A DNA stretch of 64,000 nt from Cyclina sinensis (lineage: Eukaryota > Mollusca > Bivalvia > Venerida > Veneridae). This document shows positions 34,688-45,714 of this stretch, one piece after another. Within the stretch, counting starts at the first letter, position 1; each line of letters opens with the position of its first letter. Position numbers and translations under genes: made by a program. Location: NCBI GenBank assembly GCA_012932295.1, contig JAAONU010000009.1, positions 12,441,796-12,505,795 of the forward strand. Direction: 5' to 3'. The notes below the pieces were generated by a model. It was not told where the DNA came from. It did not search any database and worked only from the letters and a program-made list of their open reading frames with translations.

Positions 34688-35596
34688 AATATGGTCCATT
34701 ATCCGATTCCGTTATCAACAAGATGGTCCATTATCCGATACCGGTATCAACAAGATGGTCCATTATCCGATACCGGTTTCAACAAGATGGTTCATTATCC
34801 GATACTGGTATCAACAAGATGGTCCATTATCCAATACCGGTATCAACAAGATGGTCTATTATTTGATACCAGTATCAACAAGATGGTCCATTATACGATT
34901 CCGGTATCAACAAAATACCGGTATCAACAAGATGGTCTATTATCCGATACCGGTATCAACAGGATGGTTTATTATCCGATACCGGTATCAACAGGATGGT
35001 TCATTATCCGATACCGGTTTCAACAAGATGGTTCATTATCCGATACCGGTATCAACAAGATGGTCCATTATCCGATACCGGTATCAACAAGATGGTCTAT
35101 TTTTCGATACCGGTATCAACAAGATTGTCCATTATCCGATTCCGGTATCAACAAGATGGTGTATTATTCGATACCGGTATCAACAAGATGGTCCATTATC
35201 CGATTCCGGTATCAACAAGATGGTCCATTATCCGATACCGGTAGCAACAAAATGGTCCATTATCCGATACCGATATCAACAGGATGGTTCATTATCCGAT
35301 ACCGGTATCAACAAGATGGTTCATTATTCGGTACCGGTATCAACAAGATGATCCATTATTCGATACCGGTATCAACAAGATGGTTCATTATCCGATTCCA
35401 GTATCAACAAGATGGTCCATTATTTGATACCGGTATCAACAAGATGGTCCGATATTCGATACCGGTATCAACAAGATGGTCCATTATCCGATTCCGGTAT
35501 CAACAAGATGGTCCATTATCTGATACCGGTATCAACAAGATGGTCCATTATCTGATACCGATATCAGCAAGATGGTCCATTATCCGATACCGGTAC
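34688..35596. repeat. 32-bp satellite centred on the palindrome GATACCGGTATC, about 28 copies
   Basis: The unit is GATGGTCCATTATCC followed by GATACCGGTATC and AACAA, period 32 bp. The 12-bp dyad is conserved while point changes collect in the flanks (GGTTCATT, GGTCTATT, GATTCCGGT). One unit near 34,900-34,935 is shortened. Because the unit lacks stops on the plus strand and 32 is not a multiple of three, all three plus frames stay open, giving ORFs up to 309 codons with a repeating RYRYQQDG/MVHYPIPVSTRW pattern. There is no evidence that this is translated. Confidence 0.97.
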
Positions 35597-35599
35597 TGA

Positions 35600-36625
35600 A
35601 ATTGTTTTTAAGAGACAAAAAAGTCCAATAGCTGCAAAATAATAATTCAGATATTTTCTGCATCTTTTTGCGCATGGTATTTCAGTGAATTTCAAAGAGA
35701 TAATGAAAGCTGTAGACCTGAAAGGGATATACCAGCAAACGTTTTATGCTTTCTTTTTTCATTTCTTCAATCAATATACTATAATTGGATCGAAATCAAA
35801 ACAATGATCGGTTCTTCTTTTTAAATGAAAAACCGTGTGGTTTCCTAACTTGACCCACGTTGGTCTAGATAAAACATTTAGATTTTGCGCTAAATTTCGC
35901 AGTGAATGTGACGGTTGACGTACCTGTCACGTAATCTACGGCAAAATCAACCAAAGAGAAACGACGATTGGTTGTTTTTTGTCATGTGACCTATTAAAAA
36001 ATAACTCGGTGATTCCGTTCACGTTTTACTTTCTGTTTAAGAACGTTCAAATATTTACGTTCAATCCCGCATTTCATTTCATTTATTTGGACAAGCATAC
36101 TGGGAATTTAAATTTCTTCATATTGAACGTGATTTGAGCAATTAATATCAGTTTTAATTTTTTGGGGGGCATTCATTTGTTTGTGCATCGCTTTACATTA
36201 CTAACGATTGTGAATAAATTAGCATTTCCCTGAAGACGGCGATGATTGGAAATTACACAACTTTCAGGATTAAACAACAACCAATGGTTTATCGAAAATT
36301 GAAAATGAAAGACAGAAATACAGACAAATTCATTTCAATCATTTAGACTTAAAAGGAAATGATGACAATACAGATACATAATACAAGACGTTCAACAGAG
36401 TACATATGACAGACAGAAATTAACACACCATTATCACCATAGTGCCATTAAAGTGCATATGTAGTTAAAGCACATGTATAATAGTCATTACAAAATGATT
36501 ATATAACAATACAAACAAAAACACACAAACACACAAACAAAAAGGAGAAGGCCAGAAAACGAAAAACGCTGTTACGGTGAAGTTATATGTCAGCTTGTCA
36601 AATATAAACTACTAAAACACAGCTT
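35600..36625. other. No gene recognised; may include LINE-C 3' UTR
   Basis: AT-rich. The part near 36,300-36,625 lies downstream of the LINE-C C-terminal coding remnant on the minus strand and could be its 3' UTR. A CA-rich run lies at about 36,520-36,540. No 3' tail repeat was identified with certainty. Confidence 0.4.
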
Positions 36626-36629
36626 ATAT

Positions 36630-38800
36630 TTTACAAACAACTTAAACACGGGTATCTCTGAGTTTTAAAGCGTTGAAAAAGATTATATGCCTTAATTTGT
36701 TACCAGTTTTTTTCATCATTCGAATTCAAAAGTTCCACAGATTGATACATGTTTCACGGTATATAATGTTTTTTTAATCATTGTGTATTTGACATTCGAG
36801 TACAAAATGGTACACTTCTTCTAAGTTTTGGCACACATAATTTTCTATCTTCAAAAGGTACACTCACTGGTCTTGCCCATCTATCGGCCGCGATTTGTAA
36901 TTTATGTGAAAACACTCTTAGTTGTGTGAACATATTTATATTTTAAAAAATCAAGATAAGGCTAAAATAAGGACAAGATGCTTCTAAAGAGCTCTAGTTG
37001 AATGATTTAACCTTGAGTTTTAGTTCTGGACAAATACTGCCTTACTTTTTAAAAATCATTACTTTTGTTTTGGTAACATTTACTGTAAGTTTCAACAAGT
37101 TGCAATAACTATGTAATAAATCTATATTACTTTGCAATTCTTCAGTTAAATTTGCTAACTCAACAATACCATCTGCATATTGTAACAAAAATATTTTGAA
37201 TATATTAACCTCGATACCAGAGACATTGTTTTTAAAGAATATATCCTCAAAGTCATTAAGAAACGTAGAAAATAATAGGGTGCCATTGTCACAAAATACG
37301 CCCGTTACAAAAGCTTTGCAGAAGATGTGGGCATAAAAGATAAAAAGGAGGTGTTAGTAGGGAAGAAAGTTTTACTATTTCTAGTGCTGGATAGTGAAAC
37401 AAACATTTGAAATGAACTTCTGACCTCTAAATGACACTGATCTTTGATCTGGTACATGCTCGCAACACTATGTTTCATGATTGTAAACTTTTGTATCAAG
37501 TATATACTAAATCCCTCAAAGCATGTAAAAGATTTGGTCCTGGACAAAATCTGGACATTTCATCATCTCTAGTGACCTTAACCTTACATATATGAACCAG
37601 AATTATGCGTATAACCCTCAGTCTCATAATGGTGAAAATTTATGTTAGAATCCCTCAATTGATTATGACTTAATGGTCCATACACACTTTCTCATATTTT
37701 TATCTGACCTTTGACCTATGTGTGTAACCCTTACGTTAGACACAGGGACCTGAATTTTGCGTACAACACACCGCCTTACAATGGTCAACATTTGTGCCAA
37801 GTTATATTAAAATCTCTCAATACATGTAGCAATTTTGCTTTGGACAAACGTTTTTCAATGACCTCTAGGTGTGGTCTTGACCTTTGACCTAGAGACCTGG
37901 TTCATGCACTCAACACTACGTTTTATGATGGTAAACTTTAGTAATACGTAATACTGAAATCCCTCCATGCATGTAGAAGATATGCTCCGAACAAAATCTA
38001 GACATTTCATCACCTCTAGTGACCTTGACCTTGCATTATGCGTTTAATGCTCAGTCTCAGGATGGCGAACATTTGTGATAGAATCCCTCAATTCATGATG
38101 ACTAAATGGTCCATACACAAATTCTCATAGTTTTATCTGACTTTTGACCTCTGTGTGTGACCTTGAACTTGGCCACAGGGACTTAAATTTTGCACACGAC
38201 ATTCCGCCTCACAGTAATGAACATTTATGCTAAGTTATGTTAAAATCCCTCAATGCATGTAGAAGTTTTGCTCCGGACAAGCGTTTTCGACTGACTTCTA
38301 GGTGTGATCTTGACCTTTGAGCTAGAGACCTGGTTCATGCGTGCAACACTACATTTTATGATGGTAAATTTTTTTGTCAAATAATACTAAAATCCCTCCA
38401 TGCATGTAGAATATATGCTCCTGACAAAACTGGACGCCGGCCGCCCGCCCGCCCTGGGCGTTCCCATAATACGTCCCGTTTTTCAAACGGGCGTATAAAA
38501 AGGGAGCACTTCCCTTGTCTTAATTTTACATCAAGTACACTTGAGTATTTATTACTTTATTTGTTGCAATATTAACCCTACCTTGATTTTACTGATTCGT
38601 ACATAGATCTAATAATGTCTAAAATATTTCCTCATAACCCTAATTCTATATATTATACTACAAATTTTCTCTTACTACATGATCAAAAGCTTTGGTGTAA
38701 TCAATAAATAACGTATAATGTTGTTTCACTTGGTTTACAAAAATGTAACACGCAGATATTGTCATCTACACATCATCATGACACAAAACTGTTTACAACA
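36630..38800 (-). mobile_element. LINE-C: old non-LTR remnant, split by a 1.2-kb insertion
   Basis: On the minus strand the RT order is kept across the insertion. First comes FIDYTKAFDHVVRENL (38,710-38,680 and onward; block A Asp) followed by LCTNQ-type debris and YESVK, then KLRQGKCS at about 38,540-38,512. After the insert (38,500-37,286) it resumes with LLFSTFLNDFEDIFFKN, SGIEV and LLQYADGIVELANLTEELQ (37,168-37,179 encode YADG), then LHSYCNLLKLTVNVTKTK. The C-terminal part follows at about 36,920-36,640: DRWARPVSVPFEDRKLCV, LKKHYIP and FQRFKTQRYPC. The catalytic YADD is changed to YADG and stops are frequent, so the copy is ancient. It resembles LINE-A more than LINE-B or LINE-D. Confidence 0.8.
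37286..38500. mobile_element. Non-autonomous element with short terminal inverted repeats and internal 445-bp duplication
   Basis: It interrupts LINE-C. ATACGCCCGTT at 37,296-37,306 and its exact complement AACGGGCGTAT at 38,486-38,496 lie at the two ends. The flanks AGGGTGCC (37,277-37,284) and AGGGAGCA (38,501-38,508) are a possible decayed target duplication. Inside, a block of about 445 bp is repeated (TCTGGACATTTCATCATCTC at about 37,550 and TCTAGACATTTCATCACCTC at about 37,996), preceded by a partial copy. It has many GACCTTGACCTT/TGACCTTTGACCT motifs. The right end has a subterminal hairpin, CCCGTTTttcAAACGGG, and a GCCC-rich run. No protein is encoded; the minus ORF at 37,547-37,305 is incidental. 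Confidence 0.75.
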
Positions 38801-39076
38801 TTGTTAACCATATACAGTGGATAACAGTAAAAACCTTGAAGAAGCTGAAAATTTATAAAAAACCTTGCAAAAATATAAATAAGTGAAATACTAGGCCTTA
38901 AGTTTATGAAAAAGTATTTTTCTCAGCTCGGAGTCTGATGGTTAAAAATTTGTTACATTTAACAATTTAGTTACCTTTTCCTTCATAATACAGATCAGTA
39001 TGTTTGCCTCAGGAGGGAAAACTTGTGTTAAATAATCGTCACAACGAATGTGTCTTAACTTGAGAATTTCTAAAAG

Positions 39077-39463
39077 TTACTCAATAAAAAAATTCTGTTG
39101 TATAACTAACAAATCAGTATCAATCTCATTAATAAGAAAATACGTATACAAAGATATAACTATTTTATGACATTGCTGGGCAACTAAATAAGCTGAAAAA
39201 GTCACTGAAAAGAAATAATTTAATTGGAAATTTACTTTGTAAAACATTAAACAAAAAGCATTAAGTAACATTGTAATACACATTGAAACTGTTACTATTG
39301 TGTAGAGCGACTTCTTGTAGCCATACACTTGATAAAAGCAGAATAAGTTATGTGATTCTTCGCAGTAGGGACAATAGAACTCGTAACACGAATAAAGAAT
39401 TTTTTTAACGTCTGTTTTGTTGTTTTTGTTTTTTCCAGTTTTAACCCGGTATTTCCTGTACAT
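39077..39463 (-). CDS. Unrecognised 128-codon ORF with two hydrophobic segments
   Basis: An ATG-started frame of 128 codons with a basic N-terminus (MYRKYRVKTGKNKNNKTDVK), a CPYCEE pair of cysteines, and two hydrophobic stretches (SLYTIVTVSMCITMLLNAFC and FFSVTFSAYLVAQ) that could be membrane-spanning. I do not recognise the family. The region is AT-rich and single ORFs of this length can arise by chance, and no splice partner, Kozak-like strength or nearby homologue supports it. It may be an exon, an old transposon piece or noise. Confidence 0.2.
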   Translation of the reverse strand: MYRKYRVKTGKNKNNKTDVKKILYSCYEFYCPYCEESHNLFCFYQVYGYKKSLYTIVTVSMCITMLLNAFCLMFYKVNFQLNYFFSVTFSAYLVAQQCHKIVISLYTYFLINEIDTDLLVIQQNFFIE

Positions 39464-39479
39464 TTAAACACCTCAAAGC

Positions 39480-40705
39480 ATCCCTACTTCGAAACAATTT
39501 TGGTGTTTACGCGCCTATTTCTAACAACAGTGCATTAAACAGATTTTCAACACAGTTACCTCCTCTTAACTTCAAAAATTCTCTTTAAGCTTAAATCGCA
39601 GTTGACAAAATAAAGGTACAGAATCTTGAGGCAATTGATCATAATAGGGAAGATAGTCCTTCGGTATTATAGTCTTAATTTGTTGTAAATGTTGAAACTT
39701 TGCCTTTTTAAACATGAACTAGTCTTCAAAAAGCTCTTGATACATTTTCTTTGAAAGAGCTTGTCACTTCACATGACATGTTCAGCTCAGTGTATTCATA
39801 ATCTGTGTAGTGAATCTTGTAGGAGATACTGCCATTTGGACAATATTTCAAGTTTCTTACATATGTTAACACTGGAGACTCAACTTGTCGTAGGTCTTAT
39901 ACTGGTATAAAATCCTAAGTTTTTTATAGTCTTTAAAAAGGTCTAATCAACGCACTTGACTAGAAAAAGTGCATTAGCTTATATTTAATTACTGTTCGGT
40001 TATATACATCCATTACTATACATAATGTTCCTGTCTAAACCAAACTCCCTAAATAATCTAGAATGCAGGAAGGGAAAAATCTGGCGTTCAAATCCGCTGC
40101 TGTCTCATTCCAGAAACTAGCACATTACAGCTACTGAAGCTAGATCAAAAGTGGGGATGTAATGATAGCACAACTATTTTATTGTGTAGACAGCTTGCAT
40201 GAATTTTGGGCAAAGGAACAAATGTTTTAAATCCATAGTTATAACCTTTTGTTTTCCATCGGACTTGGCTCTCTCTTTATATATCTGATTGTTTCGATTC
40301 TGCAGTCACCGCTTTTCCTTTTATGTAAGAGCTGTACTCTTCTTCCTCCATTGTATCCGATTTGAATGCACAACAAAAAGCACAGGGTTTTTTTATTGAA
40401 AAAGCAATATTCTTTTCTTTGAACAGTCTTGTGAATTGTCAAACGCCATAAACAGGCAGTCCACTTTTGTTCACTTCTGTCCTATATTCCTTATACAATT
40501 CTATTTTCTATTTCTAAATATTGTTTGTAGATTGTGCTCTACAACAAAGTGACGGAAGTTTTGGAATATTTTTCTGTGATGCGTTCGGCAGCTTCTTTTG
40601 CAGTGCTCTTCTCGTTTTGACCTTGTGTTAGTGTTGGCGGTTTTGGTATACCGTGGTTTGTTCTATATCCGTCTAGCTATCTGATTACTGTTTCATTATT
40701 TAATC
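39480..40705. other. No gene recognised
   Basis: AT-rich. The minus ORF at 40,442-40,239 has no known motif. Similarity between the SINE-A copies starts just downstream at about 40,711. Confidence 0.45.
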
Positions 40706-40710
40706 CACAA

Positions 40711-41897
40711 GTTGACTGCTTCAAAAAGCATCCAATGGGTTATGCAAAATAATTGAATTTTACTTGTGATCACACCTTGATGCAATATTTCTTGCGATAT
40801 TGATAGTTGTCTTTTTGTTTTTATGTTTCTGTCCATGTTAGTAAATATTGTCAATGTGTAAAAAAGCAAGTTATTTTATTTACAACATATACAATTAAAA
40901 GTCTATACAAGCACAAGATATTATGAATACACTATAAAATATAATCTTTGAGAACTCACTCTATTTTAGAAATAAAGTATCGTAAATAGAGCTAAAAAAG
41001 GAAAATATTAACAACAGAGGAGACTAATAATTTTATATTTTATATTGTAAAAAACTTACATTTGACAAGACAACATGTTGTCTATTTAAGCCGGCATCTT
41101 GTAGGAGCAGTGGTCCAGTGGTTGCGCTGAACTGGTAATCCAGGGGTCGCGATTTCGCTCCACACTCCTCCACTTACATTACTTATTCTTTAACAACTTA
41201 AAATAACTAACCTCTCCATGGGGCGTCGGTTAAATGGTCAGCAGGTACCGACGATAAATAAATTCAAATAGATAAAGCAATACACAATTTAGCAACACTC
41301 ACATCATCTGCTGGCATTATATTTTCTGAATTCTGGGGAATTGTCAAATTGTTGACGTTCTAAACATTTATTTAAATGAGACTTCAGTTTAAAAAAAATG
41401 AAATCTAATGTTTAATCAAATGCTTTAAGAAGTGTGAAAACATGGGTCTGTTGCAAAAAAAAAAACAGTTGCAAAAACAGTTAAGTCTGAATTGTAAGTT
41501 TGTTTTTTACGTGCAGTAAATTAATTTCAATTTTATTGTCGTTAGTAAAAATTATGCAAAATATTATGTTAATTACAATCAATTTCTTTGTAAAGCAAAC
41601 ACATCATTTACCTAAAACACAAACATATTTGCCAATCAAAATTGAACAATCAGATCCAATACATTGAATGCAGATTCCTTTTTTTAACCATCGCTTATAA
41701 ACATTTAGAGAACTCAAATGATTGCATCTTTAAACTAGGGCCGCAAATAGGATTGCAGGGCCGCAGAATAAGGATGTCAGAAAATCGCCCGCTCCAGACG
41801 ATCTGCTGCATATTCATTTCAATTGATGCTCTGCGGCATTTTAAAAATTCGCCACTAAACTGGGTGATGCCATAAGGGGCATAGCTCAAAAAGTACC
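40711..41897 (+). mobile_element. SINE family A (or composite repeat), copy 3, with internal insertion
   Basis: Alignable with copy 2 from GACTGCTTCAAAAAGCATCC to TAAGGGGCATAGCTCAAAAA. The tRNA-like head lies at about 41,101-41,173: an exact A box, TGGTCCAGTGG (41,111-41,121), and a degraded B box, GATTTCGCTCC (41,151-41,161). The body keeps AAAATAACTAACCTCTCCAT, GGTACCGACGATAAATAAAT and AGGGCCGCAAATAGGATTGC. Relative to copy 2 about 390 bp of unrelated sequence (about 41,345-41,730) is inserted, and a shorter stretch after the head is deleted. ORFs at 41,642-41,875 (plus) and 41,889-41,695 (minus) are shadows. Confidence 0.82.
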
Positions 41898-41998
41898 CTT
41901 AAATAACGGCTGGCAGACTTTCACTTTTGCATTGTTTTTCTTCGAAAAAGAAATCGTAGCTAAACATTCGTCTGCTCGCGCCTTCGCGTGTCTTCCAA

Positions 41999-43520
41999 CT
42001 AGTTTCTCGTCTTTTCAACAAGGTTAATGTTGTATATCTTCTTCTCATTGCAGTTCATAGTTTCCGAAAACTTTCGGAATATTTTTTCGACACTTTCTTC
42101 CACCCCAGCTCTTGTTGCATCTTTAAATGCAGTGTCTTTCACACAGAATTCTTTCGCCCTTTCCAGTGTATAATTTTGCCTTTCCTTCATCATCTTTTCT
42201 GACTTCCTAAATATTTCTTGCTTTGCATCCTTAACAGTTTGTTTTCAGACCTTTTATTTTACGTCTTGCGTTTGACAAATTTCCTCTCTCAACTTCTTCT
42301 ACTCTATCAACTAGTATGGCTGGTACTATTTCACTATCTATTCTGAATTACTATATAAACACCAGGCACATAGTCTGTGTCTTCTTGTTGTTCTATATTG
42401 GATTTTCGTACCAAGTCTCTGCTTTCATTAACTTCGGTAGACAGGAAACTGTCGGTTTTGAGCTCTGTCCCACTTTCTGTGATTAATTTAGGATAAGAGT
42501 ATGTAGTACATGTGGTTTCTATTTCATTTTGTTCGTTCTCTTTCTCTCTAAATAACTTTTCTTTCAATTCCAGGATCGAGTTTAGCATTAATTATCATAT
42601 GTCCTTATTCATGATTTACGTAATTATCACACGAAAAATGAATTATCAAGTTCCTGTAATATGTCGATATTGTATTCGGTCTCTGTAGCATAATCACACC
42701 CGTTTTTCATCAATGTTTCAGTATGCAATGTCATGCGAACTTATGTATCATCGACAATCATTATCACATTCTCCGATACGTTGACAAGTATCTGTCTAAT
42801 ACTCGCTGACATAATTGATTTCATCTGTTTCTATCCTGTCATGGTTTGCATCAGAAGGGGCTGTCAGACTAGAATTCTGTGGTCCATCAACTTTATTAGT
42901 TTACGCTATCAGAGCTGCAGGTTTCAACTACTGAAACAATCTCTTCTGTAGTCTGGTTGGAACAAGTCTTTCCTGTGCAAGGTTCACTAAGATTTTACCC
43001 TTCGTTAGCATAGTAATTTCTGAAGTGCAGAATATGAGAGTCTCTGAATCTTTGTCTAATGTCTTCTAAATCCTTTACAATGTCATTTTCGATCAAAGAC
43101 AAGTACCAACGTAATAGGGTATTATACATATGTTCCCCTATGATTTCAGGTTTGTTTGAAATAACATGATATCAGTTGTGTTAAGCACTATAAATAATAC
43201 ACTAGAGTATATTTCAGTAAATATTTCAGGTGCAATCTCGGTGAAAGACGTAGACTTGTTCTGGTTTGTCGCATTCCTTCAATAAGAAGAAATCGTCGGT
43301 AACAAAGTTCTTGCAACCCGAGACATTTAGAATCTCTGAGGGTTTTAAAGATTTCAGAAAGCAGAGTCGATGATTTGCGATCCGTCAAATCTAGTCAGTA
43401 CCAATGTTCTGCATTTAATAAATCCGTAACAAAGAAAATGTCTAAAATTGAAACTGGCCTGTTAATGAAGCAGCTTGACTGATAGTGGATTTCCCAAAAA
43501 ACGAAAGTGTAAGTTTTTAA
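41999..43520 (-). pseudogene. Degenerate coding region of unknown protein
   Basis: Successive minus-strand segments in alternating frames give gene-like, charged peptide sequence. About 43,510-43,330: INRPVSILDIFFVTDLLNAE and LTDRKSSTLLSEIFKTLRDS. About 43,320-43,225: GCKNFVTDDFFLLKECDK followed by VYVFHRDCT, a CxxC...C...HxxC-like spacing. About 43,225-43,195: EIFTEIYSSVLFIVLNTTD. About 43,150-43,010: YLSLIENDIVKDLEDIRQRF. Then acidic segments, ending with 42,588-42,334 (MLNSILELKEKLFREKENEQ onward), DSEIVPAILVDRVEEVERGN and 42,193-41,999 (MMKERQNYTLERAKEFCVKD onward). I do not recognise the family. Several frameshifts and stops make it a pseudogene or decayed transposon gene; short introns could explain some of the breaks. 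Confidence 0.4.
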
Positions 43521-44071
43521 AGTCAACGTCATTCATGTTAAGAGTAAAGTGAAAAGAAATGTTACTCTAAATTACACTTGTAGTACACAACAGCGTTCCA
43601 TCCATTTTTTGCAAACTTAACAGTCAGGAAATTCTGGAGACTATTAAGGATAAAAACTTCTACAATGATCTCGTCCGGTAAAGCATCAAATATACTGAAA
43701 ATATAACGATAATATGTAGAGAGCGTTCAAAAAACCTTTTTTGTTTGTGTATTTTATTATTATTATTTTGTTTCATTTTTTTCTATCCTTTTTTGAAAAA
43801 GGTAACACAATTGACTTTTTATATGTTTAATACTCAACGTTTATAATGAAGACCAATAGGCCAGTAAAAGCAGTTGAAATATAACATGCTTCATGTCCTT
43901 CTAACGCTGAAACCTATTATCATATTGCAGCAAGAAAGAAAGTGAACAATACATAGAATTTTAGTTACTTGTGTTTTTTCATGCTACAAACCCAGGAAAT
44001 TCATCTATCGCAATGTTTTGTTTACATACACGTTCGTATAAAATACCGAAGATTTATGTCAACGTTTGGGG

Positions 44072-44118
44072 AAAAAATCCCGAAAACAAGAGAAAAAAAT
44101 GCATCTTCGGGATTTTTT
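44072..44118. repeat. Perfect 13-bp inverted repeat
   Basis: AAAAAATCCCGAA (44,072-44,084) and TTCGGGATTTTTT (44,106-44,118) flank a 21-bp A-rich loop. The ORFs that overlap it are incidental. Confidence 0.8.
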
Positions 44119-44218
44119 TACTTAGTCCAATACCAGGGGAGTATTTCTACTACAGAGCAGAAAATTGCTACAAAGTAATCAGCTGCAACACTTCTATAAC
44201 ATGTTTCTAACAGCCAAA

Positions 44219-44276
44219 GTCCCCCCTTTCCCCAACCCCACCCCACCCCACCCCACCCCACCCCCCCCCCCCCCTC
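44219..44276. repeat. CCCCA minisatellite running into poly-C
   Basis: Four or five CCCCA pentamers followed by about 16 C residues. Length in such a tract is prone to assembly error. Confidence 0.95.
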
Positions 44277-44279
44277 GAA

Positions 44280-45150
44280 AATATGCCATATGCATCCTAT
44301 TCAACAGAAAATCCTGGGTGCTGTCAGTGCTAATTTTCAGTAAGTTCAAGTTATAATACCGAACATGAACAAAAATTTAATATAATCGCCAATTTATTCA
44401 AGTGTTCACACTAAAGCACACACTTCTTGCTAAATAGGAAATTTTCTGTTTATTGTCCACAGATATCTTCACTATGTTCGTTGATGTCAGTGGATATAAA
44501 AACGCCTACATTTCCTTTAACTTCCCCACCATGAGTAGGATTTAGACGGATGATACTCATTTGCATGCATAAAAGTTGTTTAGACACACAATGCTTTGAG
44601 CTCGGCTATTTCTGAACAAACACCGAGATATTGTCATAGAACTCTCGTCGTCTGCGTCTGTGTGCAGAAACTTTCAACAGGACTTATACAGAGTAAGCAC
44701 TCCTATTACTCCATTGATAGCGCACATTCTCTCAAAAGTTGAAAAATAGGCATTTAAATTAAAACTCACGGCTATTTGTTCGACCCTTTAAGGTACATCA
44801 TTGAAAGCCGAATCTAGTCATAGGCAGTAAAATATTGGCACTCTAGCCCTTAATTTAATATAACTTGGCAGAATATACCACTACCCAATCTTTCACCATC
44901 TTATAGTTTTTGAAAAATGATAAGTACAGTCGTTAACACGGCTCTTTATTTCACCACAAATATTATACCTGCACAATAGACAAATGACTAGGTTTCAGAA
45001 ATGTATATTTGTTCAATTTGGCCACTAGTTAACAAGTTTACTTGCTACCACTGTCTTAGCAGGCACGCGTGAGACCTTATGCTAGAGTTGCCATCTGTAC
45101 TATGTCTCTGTTTAAGTATTTCGCATTATTTACATATTTTCATCTAACTC
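44280..45150. other. No gene recognised
   Basis: AT-rich sequence without supported features before the 35-bp array. Confidence 0.45.
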
Positions 45151-45154
45151 ACAC

Positions 45155-45712
45155 TACGTCTTCAACATAAATACTACATGTCAGGTAACTCTATCTTCAA
45201 CATAAATACTACATGTCACGTAACTCTATCTTCAACAAATATAAGTACGTGACTCTATCTTCAACATAAATAACATGTCCTGACTCTATCTTCAACTACA
45301 TACTACATGTCACGTGACTCTATCTTCAACATAAATACTACTATGTCAGTGACTCTATCTTCAACATAAATACTACATGTCACGTGACTCTATCTTCAAC
45401 ATAAATACTACATGTCACGTGACTCTATCTTCAACATAAATACTACATGTCACGTGACTCTATCTTCAACATAAATGCTACATGTCACGTGACTCTATCT
45501 TCAACATAAATACTACATGTCACGTAACTCTATCTTCAACATAAATACTACATGTCACGTAACTCTATCTTCAACAAAAATACTACATGTCACGTAACTC
45601 TATCTACAACATAAATACTACATGTCACGTAACTCTATCTTCAACATAAATACTACATGTCACGTTACTCTATCTTCAACATAAATACTACATGTCACGT
45701 AACTCTATCTTC
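45155..45712. repeat. 35-bp satellite with ACATGT and CACGTG cores, about 16 copies
   Basis: The unit is CTCTATCTTCAACATAAATA followed by CTACATGTCACGTAA or CTACATGTCACGTGA, period 35 bp. ACATGT is a palindrome, and copies ending in CACGTG (about 45,300-45,490) carry a second palindrome, an E-box-type hexamer. The first units (about 45,160-45,350) hold small deletions. Copies near the centre are almost identical. Confidence 0.97.
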
Positions 45713-45714
45713 TT

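Noticed and set aside
34670..35599. 309-codon ORF with a regular 32-residue repeat, looking like a repetitive protein
   Set aside because: All three plus frames are open because the 32-bp DNA unit has no stop codons; the ORF is explained by the satellite.
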